DNA of 64,000 bases, taken from NCBI RefSeq assembly GCF_019097595.1, contig NC_080715.1:23561573-23625572 (forward strand), written 5' to 3'. Positions within the stretch are counted from its first letter, which is position 1. Each line of letters opens with the position of its first letter. Shown here one piece after another: positions 12,001 to 24,773 of the stretch. Source of the stretch: Hemibagrus wyckioides (lineage: Eukaryota; Chordata; Actinopteri; Siluriformes; Bagridae). The notes under the pieces are model-generated. The model saw only the letters and a list, made by a program, of their open reading frames with translations. It searched no databases and was not told the origin of the DNA. Made by a program: the position numbers and the translations under genes.

Positions 12001-13552
12001 ATAGCTAAAGAACTTTGCTTTAAGGTTTATGACACACAGACATGTTTTTCACAGACATTTTGTTTCCAAAGGCTGGATATTTTATAAAAGAAAAAAATCA
12101 CAAATACTACATGATATTTCTAGCTTATTTTTAATTTCTTTTATAAATGTGGCAAATATTTCAGACTTTTATACTTTTTTTGTTCTTTTAAATATCCTTT
12201 TCATCTTGGACCCATATTTGGTGTAATCAGGATAACTGGCTCATTGTATTGTCCTCCTTTCAGGCACCACTGTGGGCTCGGCAACTACTAAGACTGCATC
12301 CGCCATCTCCACGGTGCCTGCTGTGACCACAGCAACGTCATCGCCCTCCATCAGCCCCTCCCCCAGTACTCCACAGGCCATGTCGTCTGAGTCGGTGGTG
12401 ACTCAGGAGCCAGCAAGCACTGTTACCCAGGCACCCACCACACCAGTGAGCACACTAGGCCCAGGCCAGGTAATGGTTGCTGCCTCTAGCCTGTCTGCCG
12501 CACTGCAGGGAGCTGCACAGCTGCCTACCAGTGCCAGCATTGCCGCCATGGCTGCAGCTGCAGGCCTCACCCCAGGCCTCATGGCCTCCTCACAATTCAC
12601 TCCTGGGTAAGTAGTCCTATGAATGCTTCTTTTGCTGTCAATATTTTATTTTATTTTATTTGTAAACTGTTGAGTTTGCTTTTATCCACTAATTCATTTG
12701 TCTTTTATTACTTAATAGAAGTTAGTTAACATACTTGCTGTATTTTAATGTACTATTTATATCTAATACAGAATGATTCTAAAGTTTCAGAGTGATTAAA
12801 AAGTTTTTCTCTTTCTCTCACTGTGTGTGTGTGTGTGTGTGTGCGCTGATAAGTGGGGCTCTGCTGAGTCTGGCTCCTGGTGGTCTGGGCAGTGCGTTGA
12901 GTCCAGCACTGATGAGCAACAGTACTCTGGCCACTATCCAAGGTGTGTGGAATGGCAAGTACACCTGTCATTTTATTATCACCCTACATCACATTTAGAT
13001 CACCATTTTTGGACAAAGGATACTGTTTTGATGCATTATGAAATTTATAGTAGTAAATTTACTGCAAGTGAGTGGCTAATATTGGTGCAATGTTGGTGTT
13101 CTCCGGTACTGTGAATCCCAGAAATGTGCTTTTTGTAAAATGTCAGTAAAGCTGAAATACTTTTCATTGCAGTATTCTTGCCATTTGGCACATTTAGTAT
13201 GATCTCAATATAAAAGGATTCCTCTATTTAGTGAGATAATTCTGTTGACTTTGTGTCCTCTGTAGCTCTGGCTTCAAGCGGGACTCTGCCTATCACCTCT
13301 CTGGATGGCAGTGGGAACTTGCTTTTTGCCAACGCCAATGCTGGCAGCACCCCGAACCTGGTGACGGCGCCTCTCTTCCTTAACCCGCAGAACCTGTCTC
13401 TGCTCACCAGCAACCCGGTGAGCCTGGTGTCTGCCGGGGGAGCTGCAGGGGCTGCTGGGGCCCTCAATCTGCATGTCGCTGCAGACCACAATGCTGTCAC
13501 CTCTGCGACAGTGCCCGCCTCCACCATCAGCACCGCCTCCAAGGCCCAGTGA
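35..13552 (+). CDS. pou2f1: POU domain class 2 transcription factor 1 (Oct-1), 14 coding exons
   Basis: Nuclear transcription factor that binds the octamer ATGCAAAT. Exons: 35-80, 5215-5280, 5802-5893, 7762-7944, 9822-9954, 10032-10123, 10251-10424, 10557-10698, 10990-11135, 11554-11733, 11871-11976, 12264-12606, 12854-12942, 13266-13552. They join in phase to 692 aa beginning [14 protein letters not shown] and ending TASKAQ. Residues about 60-205 are a glutamine-rich activation region. The POU-specific domain (about 234-309) starts [15 protein letters not shown] linker leads to the POU homeodomain (about 336-395, [12 protein letters not shown] to [12 protein letters not shown]). A Ser/Thr/Ala-rich C-terminal region follows. 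The exon 5/6 junction gives Ser where human has Gly. The start is the first ATG and sits inside a YY1-like CAAAATGGCGGAC. I compared it with human POU2F1 from memory; the near-identical POU region and the cd247 neighbour make the call firm. POU2F2 or POU2F3 would differ in the N- and C-terminal regions. Confidence 0.97.
81..5214 (+). other. pou2f1 intron 1
   Basis: Long first intron with gtaatc donor and ttttttcag acceptor. It holds GT and GA microsatellites (236-300, 472-502), a TA tract (about 1935-1960), one Tc1-like remnant (1972-2505), an AT-rich stretch around 4120-4160 and three perfect octamer motifs (3345, 3501, 4480). Alternative first exons are known for POU2F1 in mammals, but I could not identify one here. 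Confidence 0.7.
1972..2505 (-). mobile_element. Internally deleted Tc1-like element (copy A)
   Basis: Terminal sequence tactgatcaggcataacat at the left is matched by the inverted ctcataatgttacgcctgat at the right. The minus strand keeps the N-terminal helix-turn-helix part of a Tc1 transposase (MARx[30 protein letters not shown]). The catalytic core is absent, so it is non-autonomous. The same family recurs at 31734, 43489, 45483 and 46925. Confidence 0.8.
3345..6463. promoter_or_regulatory. Cluster of six perfect octamer motifs in pou2f1 introns 1-3
   Basis: Perfect ATGCAAAT/ATTTGCAT octamers lie at 3345-3352 (-), 3501-3508 (-), 4480-4487 (-), 5557-5564 (+), 6439-6446 (+) and 6456-6463 (-). 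The last two form an inverted pair 9 bp apart. ATGCTAAT variants lie at 4357 and 6391. The octamer is the site bound by the product of this very gene, so autoregulation is the natural inference. The sequence alone does not prove occupancy. Confidence 0.4.
5958..6009. repeat. (CT)n microsatellite in pou2f1 intron 3
   Basis: A nearly pure CT dinucleotide tract lies shortly downstream of exon 3. It explains the long Arg/Glu-repeat reading frame seen on the minus strand, which is not a gene. Confidence 0.9.
6865..6960 (+). pseudogene. Fossil alternative exon of pou2f1 (in-frame stop, lost donor)
   Basis: Downstream of a good acceptor (tctttag, ending 6864), phase-0 translation gives [14 protein letters not shown], a TAG stop at 6907-6909, then [17 protein letters not shown]. 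This resembles the human POU2F1 exon that lies at the same place, directly before LTLTPAQQQ, and contains EESGDSQQ and LMLAGGQITG. The expected donor position reads ATAGGT instead of a GT dinucleotide. The transcript model here joins exon 3 directly to exon 4, skipping it. The similarity is judged from memory and is strongest over the last 10-12 residues. Confidence 0.6.
8593..9475 (-). mobile_element. Degenerate Tc1-like element, minus orientation, in pou2f1 intron 4
   Basis: The left end (tacactgatgagccataacatt) is a diverged form of the tactgatcaggcataacatt terminus seen elsewhere in the window. Minus-strand fragments encode Tc1 transposase pieces: a catalytic-core segment with VAWSDESC (about 9180-9160) and the C-terminus near 8625-8790 ([18 protein letters not shown]). 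The reading frame is broken by several shifts and stops, and the 5' end is missing. It is an old, inactive copy. Confidence 0.75.
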
Positions 13553-15367
13553 AAGCCCCAACCATCTTTGGTCCTCCTCTTCCTCCTCCTCCTTTTCCTT
13601 CTCATCAATCATTATTTAATCCCTGTGCTACCACCAAAAAGAAACTTACTAAAATGAAGTTTTATATTATGTTAATATTTTTGCTTTCTTTTTCATACCT
13701 TCATCTTTATTTTAGATGTTCTTTTTTGACCTTGTTGCCTGCTTTGATTTTTCAGCAACAAACTGAATGTTGGCGTTACAAGAGAGCCTAGCATTAAGAT
13801 GGCCAAACTGAACTGTCTCTGGGCTGCACGCTTGCTCAATTGGTAATGCAAAGACGTTTTATTTGATTGAATTTAACTCACTTTAACTCTGCGTTTCACA
13901 TTTATGTCGTGTTATTTGATCCTAAAACACTCCTAACCAAAAACGCATTACTTTATTGTTTATTTAACTGTTGAATTACTCCTTATTGATAGCATTTTTA
14001 GCCTTTACTGTGATCATTATTACTGAGGAACTTTAAAGACACCTTTTGATTTAAAATATTTTTGTCAGAGGTGCTGCTTTTCTGGCCTTTGGTACCTTCA
14101 TATCAATCTTTTTTTTTTCTTTTGGCTTATGTTTTTTTTTTCTTTTGTTTTTTTAATCTGATGCAGCTTTAGTCCTATATATTTCTCACATGTGGTTACA
14201 AGGCTTTAAAGGAGTAATAAGTGGCTGTGATACGGTTTCATTGCTTTTAAGGAATCGTTTGTATGGTCACTGAAACACTGATTTAACAGAAGAAATTCTC
14301 AGTACTTGGTAGCAAAGGTTTTTAAACGCTTTCTAGTATGGGTCTGAAGTGTGGACCCCGAGATGGGCTTATTTACATAGGATAAATAGCTTTAAATGAT
14401 TGCATGAGCAGTCATTACAAAGGTGACAGGTCTTGGGCTGCAATAGTAGGCAATGTAGACCTCAGTCACTTAGAATGATTGTGGAGATGGTGCACTGAGA
14501 GCTCCTGAAACTGTTATGCTTCTGCTTAGTGGCATAACCATTTGATGCCTAGACTGTGACCTGTATTTGTCCCAAAGTCCGTCAGCCTCTTAAGGTCTTC
14601 CCATCACAGGGTGTGCTGTCTGTGTAGTGTCACGGTGGGGTTATAGGAGTTTGCTTTTGTGTGTGTGTGTGTGTGTGCGTAAGTGTTTTCATGGATTAGG
14701 TCATATTGGAGGATGCCACCAAATGTCTGGTGGCAACTGTAACATTTCAAGAAGCAACTTGGCCCAGGGGAGGAAGGCCTGGTTGTCCTCTGTCCAGGAG
14801 AGTTTTAAGGTGTTTGCTTTTCTACTTGTGCACAGTACCTGTACCAAAAAAAAAAAAAAACTGGATTTGAGAACTGTGGTCTGCCTGGTGTTTAGGGGGG
14901 AAAAAAACGTCATATTCTGAGTAAGAGGTCTTTTTTTTAAGGTTTTTGGCTGGCCTCTCTTTATGATATACCAAAAATATTTGTTAAAACATGTTGCTGT
15001 ATATTACCATTGTAGCGTAGGGTAAGTTTAAATATTTATAAGTGGAAGCTCTTGGTAAACCACAGGAAATATTATAATGCAATATTTTGAAGATCATTTC
15101 CAAAGACAAAACTATTTTTTATTTTGGTTGAGATGGCTTCCCCCCCGCTCTGCTCTGTCTTGTTTGTGCAGCTAACCAAATAACCCGAGTGGATAGGGAG
15201 GGTGGAGGTTTGAAAGAGGTGGAGGTGGTCAGGTCCATGTACTGCAGCAAAAAAAAAAAAAAAAAAAAACACAAAAAAACACCCCAAAGTAACCTGACCC
15301 CCTCCAGGTTATTGCTGAGAAGTCTTTGTGAGTGAGAGGTGAGTGGGGGTAGGGCTGAAGCAGGCGC

Positions 15368-15415
<48 letters not shown>

Positions 15416-18400
15416 TCTCTCTCCCCCTCCCTAATAAAGTTAATATATTTCATAGATGCGCTGTGTGCGGATGGAAACAAGGTGCTTTTTGTCTTACAGG
15501 TTCTTGTTTTCTGTGCGCTTCTACGATGCCAGTGTTTTTGTTCCTTAGATTGAAATATCCACTATCTAGGCAGGTTTGGGTCAATATTTAGGAGCTTTAG
15601 CAGACTGATCTGTTATTCTCCCCTTACCAATGTAATTCAGCCATGATGTAAAGCTTGAACCAAAGTCGTTTTCTTGCTAGCTGCTGTGCCTGTGGGGATC
15701 AGCGAAACGCTGGCCACACTATCACCACTCTACACTACTGACAAGCTTCCTCATGTCTTATTTCTGTTCTTTACCAAACTCCTACAACTCATAATGAACA
15801 TACTTAAATGAGTTGTCTTTAGCTTTAAAATGTAAAACAGTGTGTGCCGTGCTCACATCTTTTTTTGTTTTGTTTTATTGTTTTTTTTTTTTTTTTTAAG
15901 TATTTAATGTTCAATAGCATAGGTAAAGGCCTCCAAGTGCCGAGTATTTCTCTTTTTGCAATGCTCTATATTTGAGTCATCAAATTGTAGTCCTAGAGGC
16001 TCCTAGATCAGATCTCATCCTCAGTAGGTTTCACTGGAATCCACTTGCGGCATTAGCTTTTACGCTCTTGCCCCTGTAGTGTATATGACTGTGTGGACTG
16101 TGGAAAAATCCCAAACCACTCCACTCTTTGACTGTCCTCTAAACCTGGCACAGCACTGGTACACGCAAACAAAATAAAGCTTTAACGGTACATAGTGTGG
16201 TATACCAAAACCACTTGTTGCATGGATCGAGTTAATATGCAGTCAGGATTAATCTATTCTTTTAATTCTTAATTTATTTTAATTTTTTTTTTTGTATGTA
16301 GACTGTTCCTGGTTGAGCCTTGATTTTGGTCTTTCAGCTCGGTAATGATACATGCTTTTCCAGAGAATGTCTAATTAGAGGGTGCACTCTGTCAGCCAGA
16401 CATCAGGTCACGTGTAAATTAACTCTAAATACATATATCATGTATCTCGAAAGCTCACTGGCATTTTGAATTTCATCCTAGCTCCATTCTTTTGACTCGG
16501 CCCCATTTAGACGGGCCTGAGGATTATCGTCAAATGTTTTCCGCTGGTTTCCATCCAATTCAACCTTGCATGTTTTTTTTTTTTGTTTTTTTTATTACCT
16601 CATCAGCACTTAAATGGAAGGTTTGCTTTAAGCAAAATGGCACCAACAGACAAGAAATTGTCCTTTTAAAAATTTCAATACTATATCAAAGAACAGAAAA
16701 AAACAATGTTAAATCTAACTACTACTGCTGTTTCAAGTACTACTACTAATAGGGTACCTCCAGTTTTATTTTTTATTTTTTTGTCCTACTTGCCAAAGTG
16801 AAAAAGCCTTTGTCTTTGTGGCTTGTTGCTGCTCACTCCGCTGGTTCTGTCCTGAGGCTGCCACATGGCCTTATGGGACTTGTAGTTTTATGTATGGTTA
16901 TGTATCGCCGTTGTTTTAGTGCAGTGGTGTGGTGCCGGGACGCGTGGGAAGTTTCTGAAATATTTATCCGAGGAACGACTTAAATAATTAGAGAAAGAAC
17001 TGTTTCCCTAAATTCTATATATAGATATATAAATATGCATATGTATTATACTCATATTTTATAATTCAACTAATATAAAGATTGAATGTAGTGTTTTGTC
17101 ATGCTTATTCACGAAAAAAAACAACCAACCAACCAAAAAAGAAAAAAATAATACCTTACTTACTTTTTATGATAGCAATTGAACTGAAACTGAAAACTTT
17201 CAAGACCAAAAATGTAACACCACACCCTTTGAATGTGGAACTAGCTGTCATTTACTCCCTCCACAGTTAAATACAGGGGGCTTGCCATGGTGCTCCCAGC
17301 TTCTACTGTTGCCTGGGAAATGGACCCAAAAAGCACCCGATCTTAACTCTCTGTTTATTTGTATTGACTTGATTTGCTATGTTGTTTTAAAACAATCATT
17401 TCAATTTATTTACTTTTATTTTTCGTTTTATATTTTTTGTATAGCATGAGGGCGCAACATCACTGGCTTTCTTTAACAAAATTAACTTATCATTTATGCC
17501 TTACTATTATTTTAGAAGATTGACGCTTCGTAGCAAACCATAGTATGTCGGTTGGTGAGTGTATATTTGTGTGTGTTTGTGTTTGAGTGAGTGAAGGGAT
17601 GCATTCCCGCATGTTATGTCTAAATTTCACATTGATCGCTGAAATAACGCTGTGAGTATTGGACTTTTATTGTTTTTTTTTAAAAGACGTTTGATCATAC
17701 AAAATGTTGCTACCTGTTTTTTTTTTGTGATTTGTGCAGGTTGGAAACCTGTTGCAAAAAGCTTTACTAATAACCCAACTCCAGCTGTTGTGAGGGTGAA
17801 CGGGGTTGTCCTAGTTCTTGGTAGCTGTGCATTCGCTTTCAGAGGTCATCCTGTAGGGAAAATATTTCTCCGAATTTGATTGGAAGTAAGACTTCTAACT
17901 AATGATCAGTTGGGAAACAAATAAGAAATATTAACAACCTTGATGTCCAAAATTTCTGAAAGCTTTTCTGACTGATTGAGGCAATGGTGACCACTCGGCT
18001 TAATGCTTTTTAACCTGTGATTGGATTGAGTGGTGTTCCAGAGCCGGATACGACTGATGAGGCTTTGCATTTCTGCAGCAGATCTGATGTAGTTTTAACT
18101 GTAGATAAGTGCTCTGATGAGTGGTTGCATTAGAGATTTTGGTTTTTTGGAGCGACTGTAGTTGTGTAGTTTCTGGCCTGTAGGTTGCTGCAGTAGGCCT
18201 TCAGTCCATTGCTGAAAAAGGATAAAGATGAAAGCAGTTATGGACCCGATGGCTTGGTTTGCTGGAATGGGTAAAAGGAGCTGTTGTATACCTCATTTCT
18301 AACTCGACACAGAGTAAAAACTTGCTTTAATCTATTTTGAAAAACAAACAAAGAAAACAAAACAAAAACCTAATGGAAAAAAAAACCCTGTCCTGAAAGA

Positions 18401-20125
18401 GGAGCCTGCAGATGTCTATTTAGTGGAAAGGGCGAGGGTCCAGCAGCTGCTACGGAGACACACTACACACACATACACTTATTCATGTCAAACTTTTAGA
18501 GTATGACTCTTGAGATTGATTTTGTTTCTTACGTTTTACCCTTAAATGTAGTTAATACATATGATAGCCATATTTATTTTGCACCTTTGTCTTTTTAGTT
18601 AACCTTGTAGTTTATTCTTATGATTTGACAATCGTCTCCTTAATGTCCTTCATTTGTATGAATGTAACTTGCAGGGCTTATTTGGTGTGTATGTGTGTGT
18701 ATGTCTTCTTTGTGGCCCTGGCAGTCCTTAGCCCTGAACCTCTCTGTGGTAACCAAAGACTTACAAAGTGATTGTATGGACTCGGCTGTCTCTCCTTTCT
18801 TACCCTCCCTTCGTGGATCTGAGATGATAAGGACAGAGGGCAGGCTTCTCCAAGGGACTTGTAAAATTAACCCCTCTTTGACTGGGTGATGTTAGTTAGT
18901 ACACACTGAAGGACATCCTGTGCACGCTGCAACCTGCTCAGGATGAACTGTCTGCTCTCTGGACTCAATGCCTTCGTCTTTATAGTTGTAACATTGCAAA
19001 TCTGTTTCTATGAGTGTCTCTAACCAAAAAAACACACCTGACCTCTCCAAGGTTTCTTGTTCTGTACTGATGTCTCGTTATTTCAGTGTGCTGTTTTAAC
19101 TTCTCTTTTACAATTTGTCTCTGCTCTTTCCGCCATCTTGATTTTCTCTGTGCAACTATGCATTGTTGTCCTGTTTGCCGCCAGGGCCGTGTCTCTGCAA
19201 CACCGCTCTTAACCAAATGGGTCTTCGACACTTCACTCAGCAGCTTTATATGGAGTGCAAAGTCGACAGACGCTACAAGCTCTATCCCAAAGCAAAAATC
19301 CAAATATGAAATGTTTGACACATGCAGATACCAAAGATGACACTGTCTCTTGTCCTGTTTCTCTCTTCCTCTCCAAGCCCTTCAATGTGTGTATTAAGGA
19401 ACAGAACCCAGCTCTGACATTAGTCTTAACCTCAGTAATTCCAAAGCTTAGATGTATATTTTGGTATTTTTCTGAAATACTTAAGGAAAAAAAAAAGAAG
19501 CAAAAACAAAAAGTGGCATTTTAAAAATTCTGATTTGTTGGATGTATTGCTCTTTTTCTGTCACAGCATGGAGTTAACTGAAGAACTGTCTTACTATTAG
19601 TAGGTTAAACAAATAGTATTTTTATACTTTTTGGGTGTGTCTGTGTATGTGATTCAGTTTCACTGCCCAAGTTACCATTGTTTTTCTTTTTAACAAAAAA
19701 ATAGGAAAATGTACATAGTGCTTCAGTCAAGGACTGTAAATGGTCATTCACATTTCCTACAGCTAAAGCTTTTTTTCCACCAGTGTCATAAAGTAGATTG
19801 TATTTCTGTGTGTCTTATCTGAACTCTAAGCCACTGTTGTAATAGTGAGGCTCATTTATTGTATCCTGAGTATCACTATGGAGCAGGGCTTCAATGCCTC
19901 TCACTCTGAACACAAGCTTTTGACTGGACTCTACAATGGCTACATCATGGTAGCTTAGAACTGACCGATTGTGTAGAAATATAAGTATGTGAATCAGGAT
20001 ACATGGTAGAATAGATACATTTTTGTCTGCTGTATTTTTTTTAATATATAAAGATAATCTTTACTGTAACTGTACAGATCTCTTTTGTTGTAAACATCAT
20101 TAAACCATTTTCCAAGTGTTTTCAT
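13553..20125 (+). other. pou2f1 3' untranslated region
   Basis: About 6.5 kb of T-rich, non-coding sequence follows the stop at 13550-13552. Canonical AATAAA signals at 15433 and 16173 could give shorter forms. ATTAAA at 20099-20104, with T-rich sequence downstream, is the last good signal and is my choice of distal end. It contains poly-A/T runs (15249-15268, 15882-15897) and a (CT)n tract (15371-15423). A long 3' UTR is also typical of mammalian POU2F1. The exact end is inferred. Confidence 0.6.
15371..15423. repeat. (CT)n microsatellite in the pou2f1 3' UTR
   Basis: A dinucleotide tract of about 50 bp with a single interruption. It creates a low-complexity minus-strand reading frame that is not a gene. 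Confidence 0.9.
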
Positions 20126-21160
20126 ATTGTAAGAAGTCTTGAGTCTTGCCGTGGTTTGGGTGTTTTTTTTAAACCTCGCCTTTTCTTTGAATTGCTTTAA
20201 AAACTGTGAGCTGTAACTGTTGTACGGACACCAGCACAGTGAGAAAGTATTGCAGATAATTACCTAATCCAGTGAATGATCTCCTTATATTAGTTTTACT
20301 GCATTAGCTCAGGCTTTGATTTTATCAGCATGATGTAACCTTGGGTAGTCATGAAAATCAAGATGGATTAAGAATGAATCAAACAGCAAAGATGTAGGAA
20401 TAAATGTGTTTATTAGCAAAATATAGCCTACTTTTTCCAATTAGGCTTAGCTTTTTTACATGAAAAAAATTGTATATCGCTTGCAAAGTACAGGTAAAAA
20501 AAAATCCTGGTGGAGGGACAGATGCTTGTTGCTCAACTGAGATGAAACCGTTCTTCCCGGTCTACTGCATTAGTTTGGAGGGCAGCACTCCTGCCCTGAG
20601 CTCTACTGGGCTCTACTGTGCTTAATATGCACAAGCAGAGCATAATATTCCTTTCATGCTTGGGTATAAGAAGCTATTTCTCCCATTTAAATGATACTAT
20701 AGATCAGCTTTCTTTTCAATCATTACAGTAGACTTGAATCTTCTTACCGTGGAATCAAAATGACCACAAAAGCACAAATGTAGGCACAAAATGTCATGAT
20801 CATGGAGATATTTCTATATTAAGATTCCTTTGGGTCAACATTTCTGAATTAGGTGGACCAAATCTGGTGGCCCAAATTTCACCAGGGTTAGACTAAACAG
20901 ATCATTTATATTTTAACACCAGTTTCTTACACCGAATTGTAAACTAGTAACATTTTTCATTTTCCAGTACTAAATTAAGCAGTAACACCCCCGTTGTCTT
21001 CCTGGATACCATCTGGCCCTCTCTTCTCTCCAGCATGAAACTGTGCATCTAACTAGTGATATTCTCTGTTCTTAATATATTAATATTATGAACATTGACA
21101 AGCATGTAAAGAATTAAAAAAAAATCCTGTTGTTGATTTGTTTCCTACAACAAAACACAC
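20126..21160. other. Convergent intergenic spacer between pou2f1 and cd247
   Basis: AT-rich sequence between the inferred pou2f1 polyadenylation site and the inferred cd247 3' end (TTTATT at 21167-21172 is AATAAA on the minus strand). I see no coding exon, repeat family or RNA gene here. The boundary positions are approximate. Confidence 0.45.
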
Positions 21161-21916
21161 TCACTTTTTATTCATTACATACATCTGTCCCATAGATGGT
21201 TCCATGATGAAGAGGGAAAGAAATGGGGAAAAAAATGGAAATTTTATTGTAGAAATTATTTAGGGCAAACAACAGCACAGCTTGTTATTTTTCATTCTTT
21301 ACACACTTGTTATTGAACTGTGTTTTATTCTTTATACCACAGCTATTTGCCCATGAATTACAGTTTATCATTTATTCATGAACATGTCATACTATTTAAC
21401 CATTACATTTACATGGCAGTTGCATATAGGAAAATTTATAATTATATGTTTGGAGAAGCCATGAAACAGTTTTCTTCCTTGTTCTCGTTTCATTATAAAC
21501 AGCTCTAAATAGGTACTCCATGACAATTTTTTTTTTAATCTTGTCTTGAAATTAATAAAACAACAATTTAAAAAAAGACAAAATGTAAATGCAACATATC
21601 CTTGCAGAAAACTTCACATCATCAGTAAGAGGTTTTACTTGTTACTTTTTATAACAACAATTTTTTAAATTGTTTTATTAGCAGGCTTAGGTTCTTATGG
21701 TTTATTATATGGAATGTTTGTCATACATCACATATCTATATGAATGGACTGTTTTTACAGGTGCAATAATGTATTGATATAAACATGACATGTTTTTCAG
21801 CCGGTTCTCCTTCCAGAGCTGTGCTGTTATTAGAGTAACTAATCAACACCTTCTGACTAATCAGATATTATAATTCAACATCATTGGAGTGTAAATTAAA
21901 TGAATTTTGCAACTTT

Positions 21917-21975
21917 TCAAGATTCAAGATTCAAGAAGCTTTTATTGTCATTTTATGCAAGCAAATAGGCAGACT
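21917..21975 (-). mobile_element. Severely 5'-truncated LINE 3' end
   Basis: On the minus strand this reads as a polyadenylation-like CAATAAAAGC followed by repeats of the heptamer CTTGAAT. It is the same tail that ends the longer LINE fragment at 38345-39062. Only the last 60 bp or so are present. It lies in the inferred cd247 3' UTR. Confidence 0.7.
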
Positions 21976-22107
21976 GCACATAATCAGCAGTAGCCTTCAG
22001 ACTTTTCCACTGCGTGAAATGTGCAGATGCCCTGCTAAATGAACAGACGTTCTGATGAAGTGGAGAAAGAAAGAGGAGTTTAAACCAGCTCTCTGTGTAC
22101 AGACTCA

Positions 22108-24733
22108 TTAGCGTGGTGGTAAAGAAGGGACGGGTGTCAGCTCAATGGCTTCTGCAGCATTGCTCTTACTGTTAGTCTACAAGAAGGCAACAGTTAATGA
22201 AACAGTTTAAACACTACATTTGTATCTTTAATACAGTGCGTGTAAAATGAGGAAACTCACATGTTTGGTTTTGTTCTTTTTTTTCCGTGGCTGTGAAAAC
22301 ATACAGACATAATGGTAAAAGATTTTTCCAAACTCTGATGTTTAGGTTATCTGTCACCAGGGCTGATTATAGCAACTCTTTGAACACATACCTGTGTTGA
22401 CCTCTGAGGGTCCTCAACTGAAGGTGCCTGCAGGTAAACAAAACCAAGCTGTTTTCACAAAACATCCCTGAGGAGCTTCCTGCACTTCACCAGACCTCCA
22501 CTAGAGGGCGTCTAAATTCTACATGTATTTTCAACATGGGTGAAAGGCAACGTATCTGTATACTGTATATAGAAACATCGTAAAACAGTGAAAAAGTAAA
22601 AAAGGCGACACTTTCAAATTCATATTAATGCATATAATAATAACAACAAATAGAAATCATAACTATAACAAGCAGAACAACTCCTGAACCAGATCAGGAA
22701 AATAAACAAATACAAAGCTGGGACAGTCACAGTGCTGCTGCTAGTAAACATTTTTATTAAAATGCCTGTATGGTATTCTGAAAAGATTTAATTTTAATAT
22801 GAAAGGGAAAAAACAAGCAATGAACTTAAAGTTCATGCTTTAAAATGAATTAATTCAATTATATAAATTATCCCATGTCCCCTCTGAGACATGTGCATCT
22901 TTTCTGACCTGCTGCACATTCTGCATCACAGGGCATCATATCACACTCAGAGGAAAGTGCTATCTACCCTCTTCCATTTACAAGAACTCACAGACGGCTA
23001 AGATTGGCTAATACAGCTATGACTGACAGTGTAGAAAGAGTATGACAGTTTTGCATTGGACTCCTGGCCATGGATATCTGTGCCCTCATTGGGATTTGGA
23101 TCCTTTATTATATAGACTGTGCTCTGTAAAATGTCTCAGTAGTTAAGTTTATTTGCCACAGACCAGGTAATCATAAGACAACACCATCTGGCTGTATGAG
23201 ACTTTAATGGGTATCTACTTGCTTTATAGGCTAGTGATGCAGGAAGGAAACATGAATTAGGCAATAAAGCCACACCCACCTGTGTTGCAAAACTGTGATT
23301 TGATAATATAATGGTAAAAATCCCCACATATACCCCACTCTGATGATTAAGTTACTTATCATCAAGACTAAAAATAGCTTACTCTTTGAACACATACCTG
23401 GTTTTTCCTGTGGATGTCCTCGTAATGATCTTCTGTGGGTTTTAACGGTTGCTGCAGATAAACAAAGTTATTTTTACCACTCAAACATCCCTGATGAGCT
23501 TCCTGTACTTTAATAGACCCCCAGCAGAGGGCCTCTGGGTCTAAATTCTACATGTATTCTCAACGATGGTGGAACACAACGGATCTGCAAACTCAGTGTA
23601 CAGGAAGTGGCTATGCTCTAGAAAGGTTTTTTTTTTCCTTTTAACTGTTAACTGATCCAGTATTCCCTGGAAACATCATAAAACAGTGATATAGTGACAA
23701 GAAACAAATTTTCATTCACATTACTTAGTACATAGTTGTAGTAGTCATAGTAGTAGTAGTAGTAGTAGTAGTAGTAATAATAATAATAATAATAATAATA
23801 ATGATAAGTAGAAGAAGAAGAAGAAGAAGAACAACAACAACAACAAATAACAAGCCTAACCATAGCAAGCAGAACAGCTCCTGAACCAGACGTCCTGTGA
23901 ACGTTTGTGGCATGATAAATGCATTGTATCATTGGGATTTGAACCCTTTATATGTGTTGTGCTCTGTAAAGTGTCTCAATAGTGAAGTTAATTTGCCACA
24001 GAGCGGGTAATCATAAGACAACACCGTCTGGCTGTATGAGACTTCAGTGGGTAACTAGCTGCTTTATAGGCTAATGATCCAAGGTTGGAAACCAAACACA
24101 AACACAAGGGTTTATGCAATAAAACTAATGAGACATGCTAGACCCATTTGCCATTTGTTGGTTCATGTAGGAAAATGAATTAGGCAATAAAGTCACACCC
24201 ACTTGTGCTGCCAAGCTGTGAAACGATAATAAAAAAAAGGATTCAAGAATAGACACTGCTTGAAATTTTCTGGAAATGTAACATAATGGTCATGTTCTGA
24301 AGATGGCCATTATACAATATGATTTCATGTGTATGTAGAGGTTAATAATTAAACATCTGCAAATATTCATTGAGAGCATCCTATCACCTTTGAAAGGTCC
24401 ATATGATGCTTTCACATCTGCAGATAGTGAGAAATTGTCTTTATGTGCATTGGAATGAGAGATTCTTAAACAGCAACAGTGAGGAATTAAGAATGATTTT
24501 TATTTTTATTCTTAATTATTCTTAAATAATCTTAATGAAGAATAATTCTTTAAGAATTGTTTTTAAAATACTTTTAGGGATTTTCAAATGTTTTAATGGT
24601 GACTTGATTCCAGCAAAAAAAGTGACATATTATTATTATTGTTGTTGTTGTTGTATATGAAATAAAATAAAAGGCAATAAAAAATATATAAATAGTATTA
24701 TTTATATCGTGTTTTATTTAAAAAAATATCTGA

Positions 24734-24773
<40 letters not shown>

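Noticed and set aside
13228..13612. Two minus-strand frames over the last pou2f1 exon
   Set aside because: Antisense shadows of a GC-rich coding exon.
24393..24430. Minus-strand segment after a ctgcag acceptor with ASYGPFK, considered as a missing cd247 ITAM half
   Set aside because: In the phase required by neighbouring exons it starts ATG TGA, an immediate stop.
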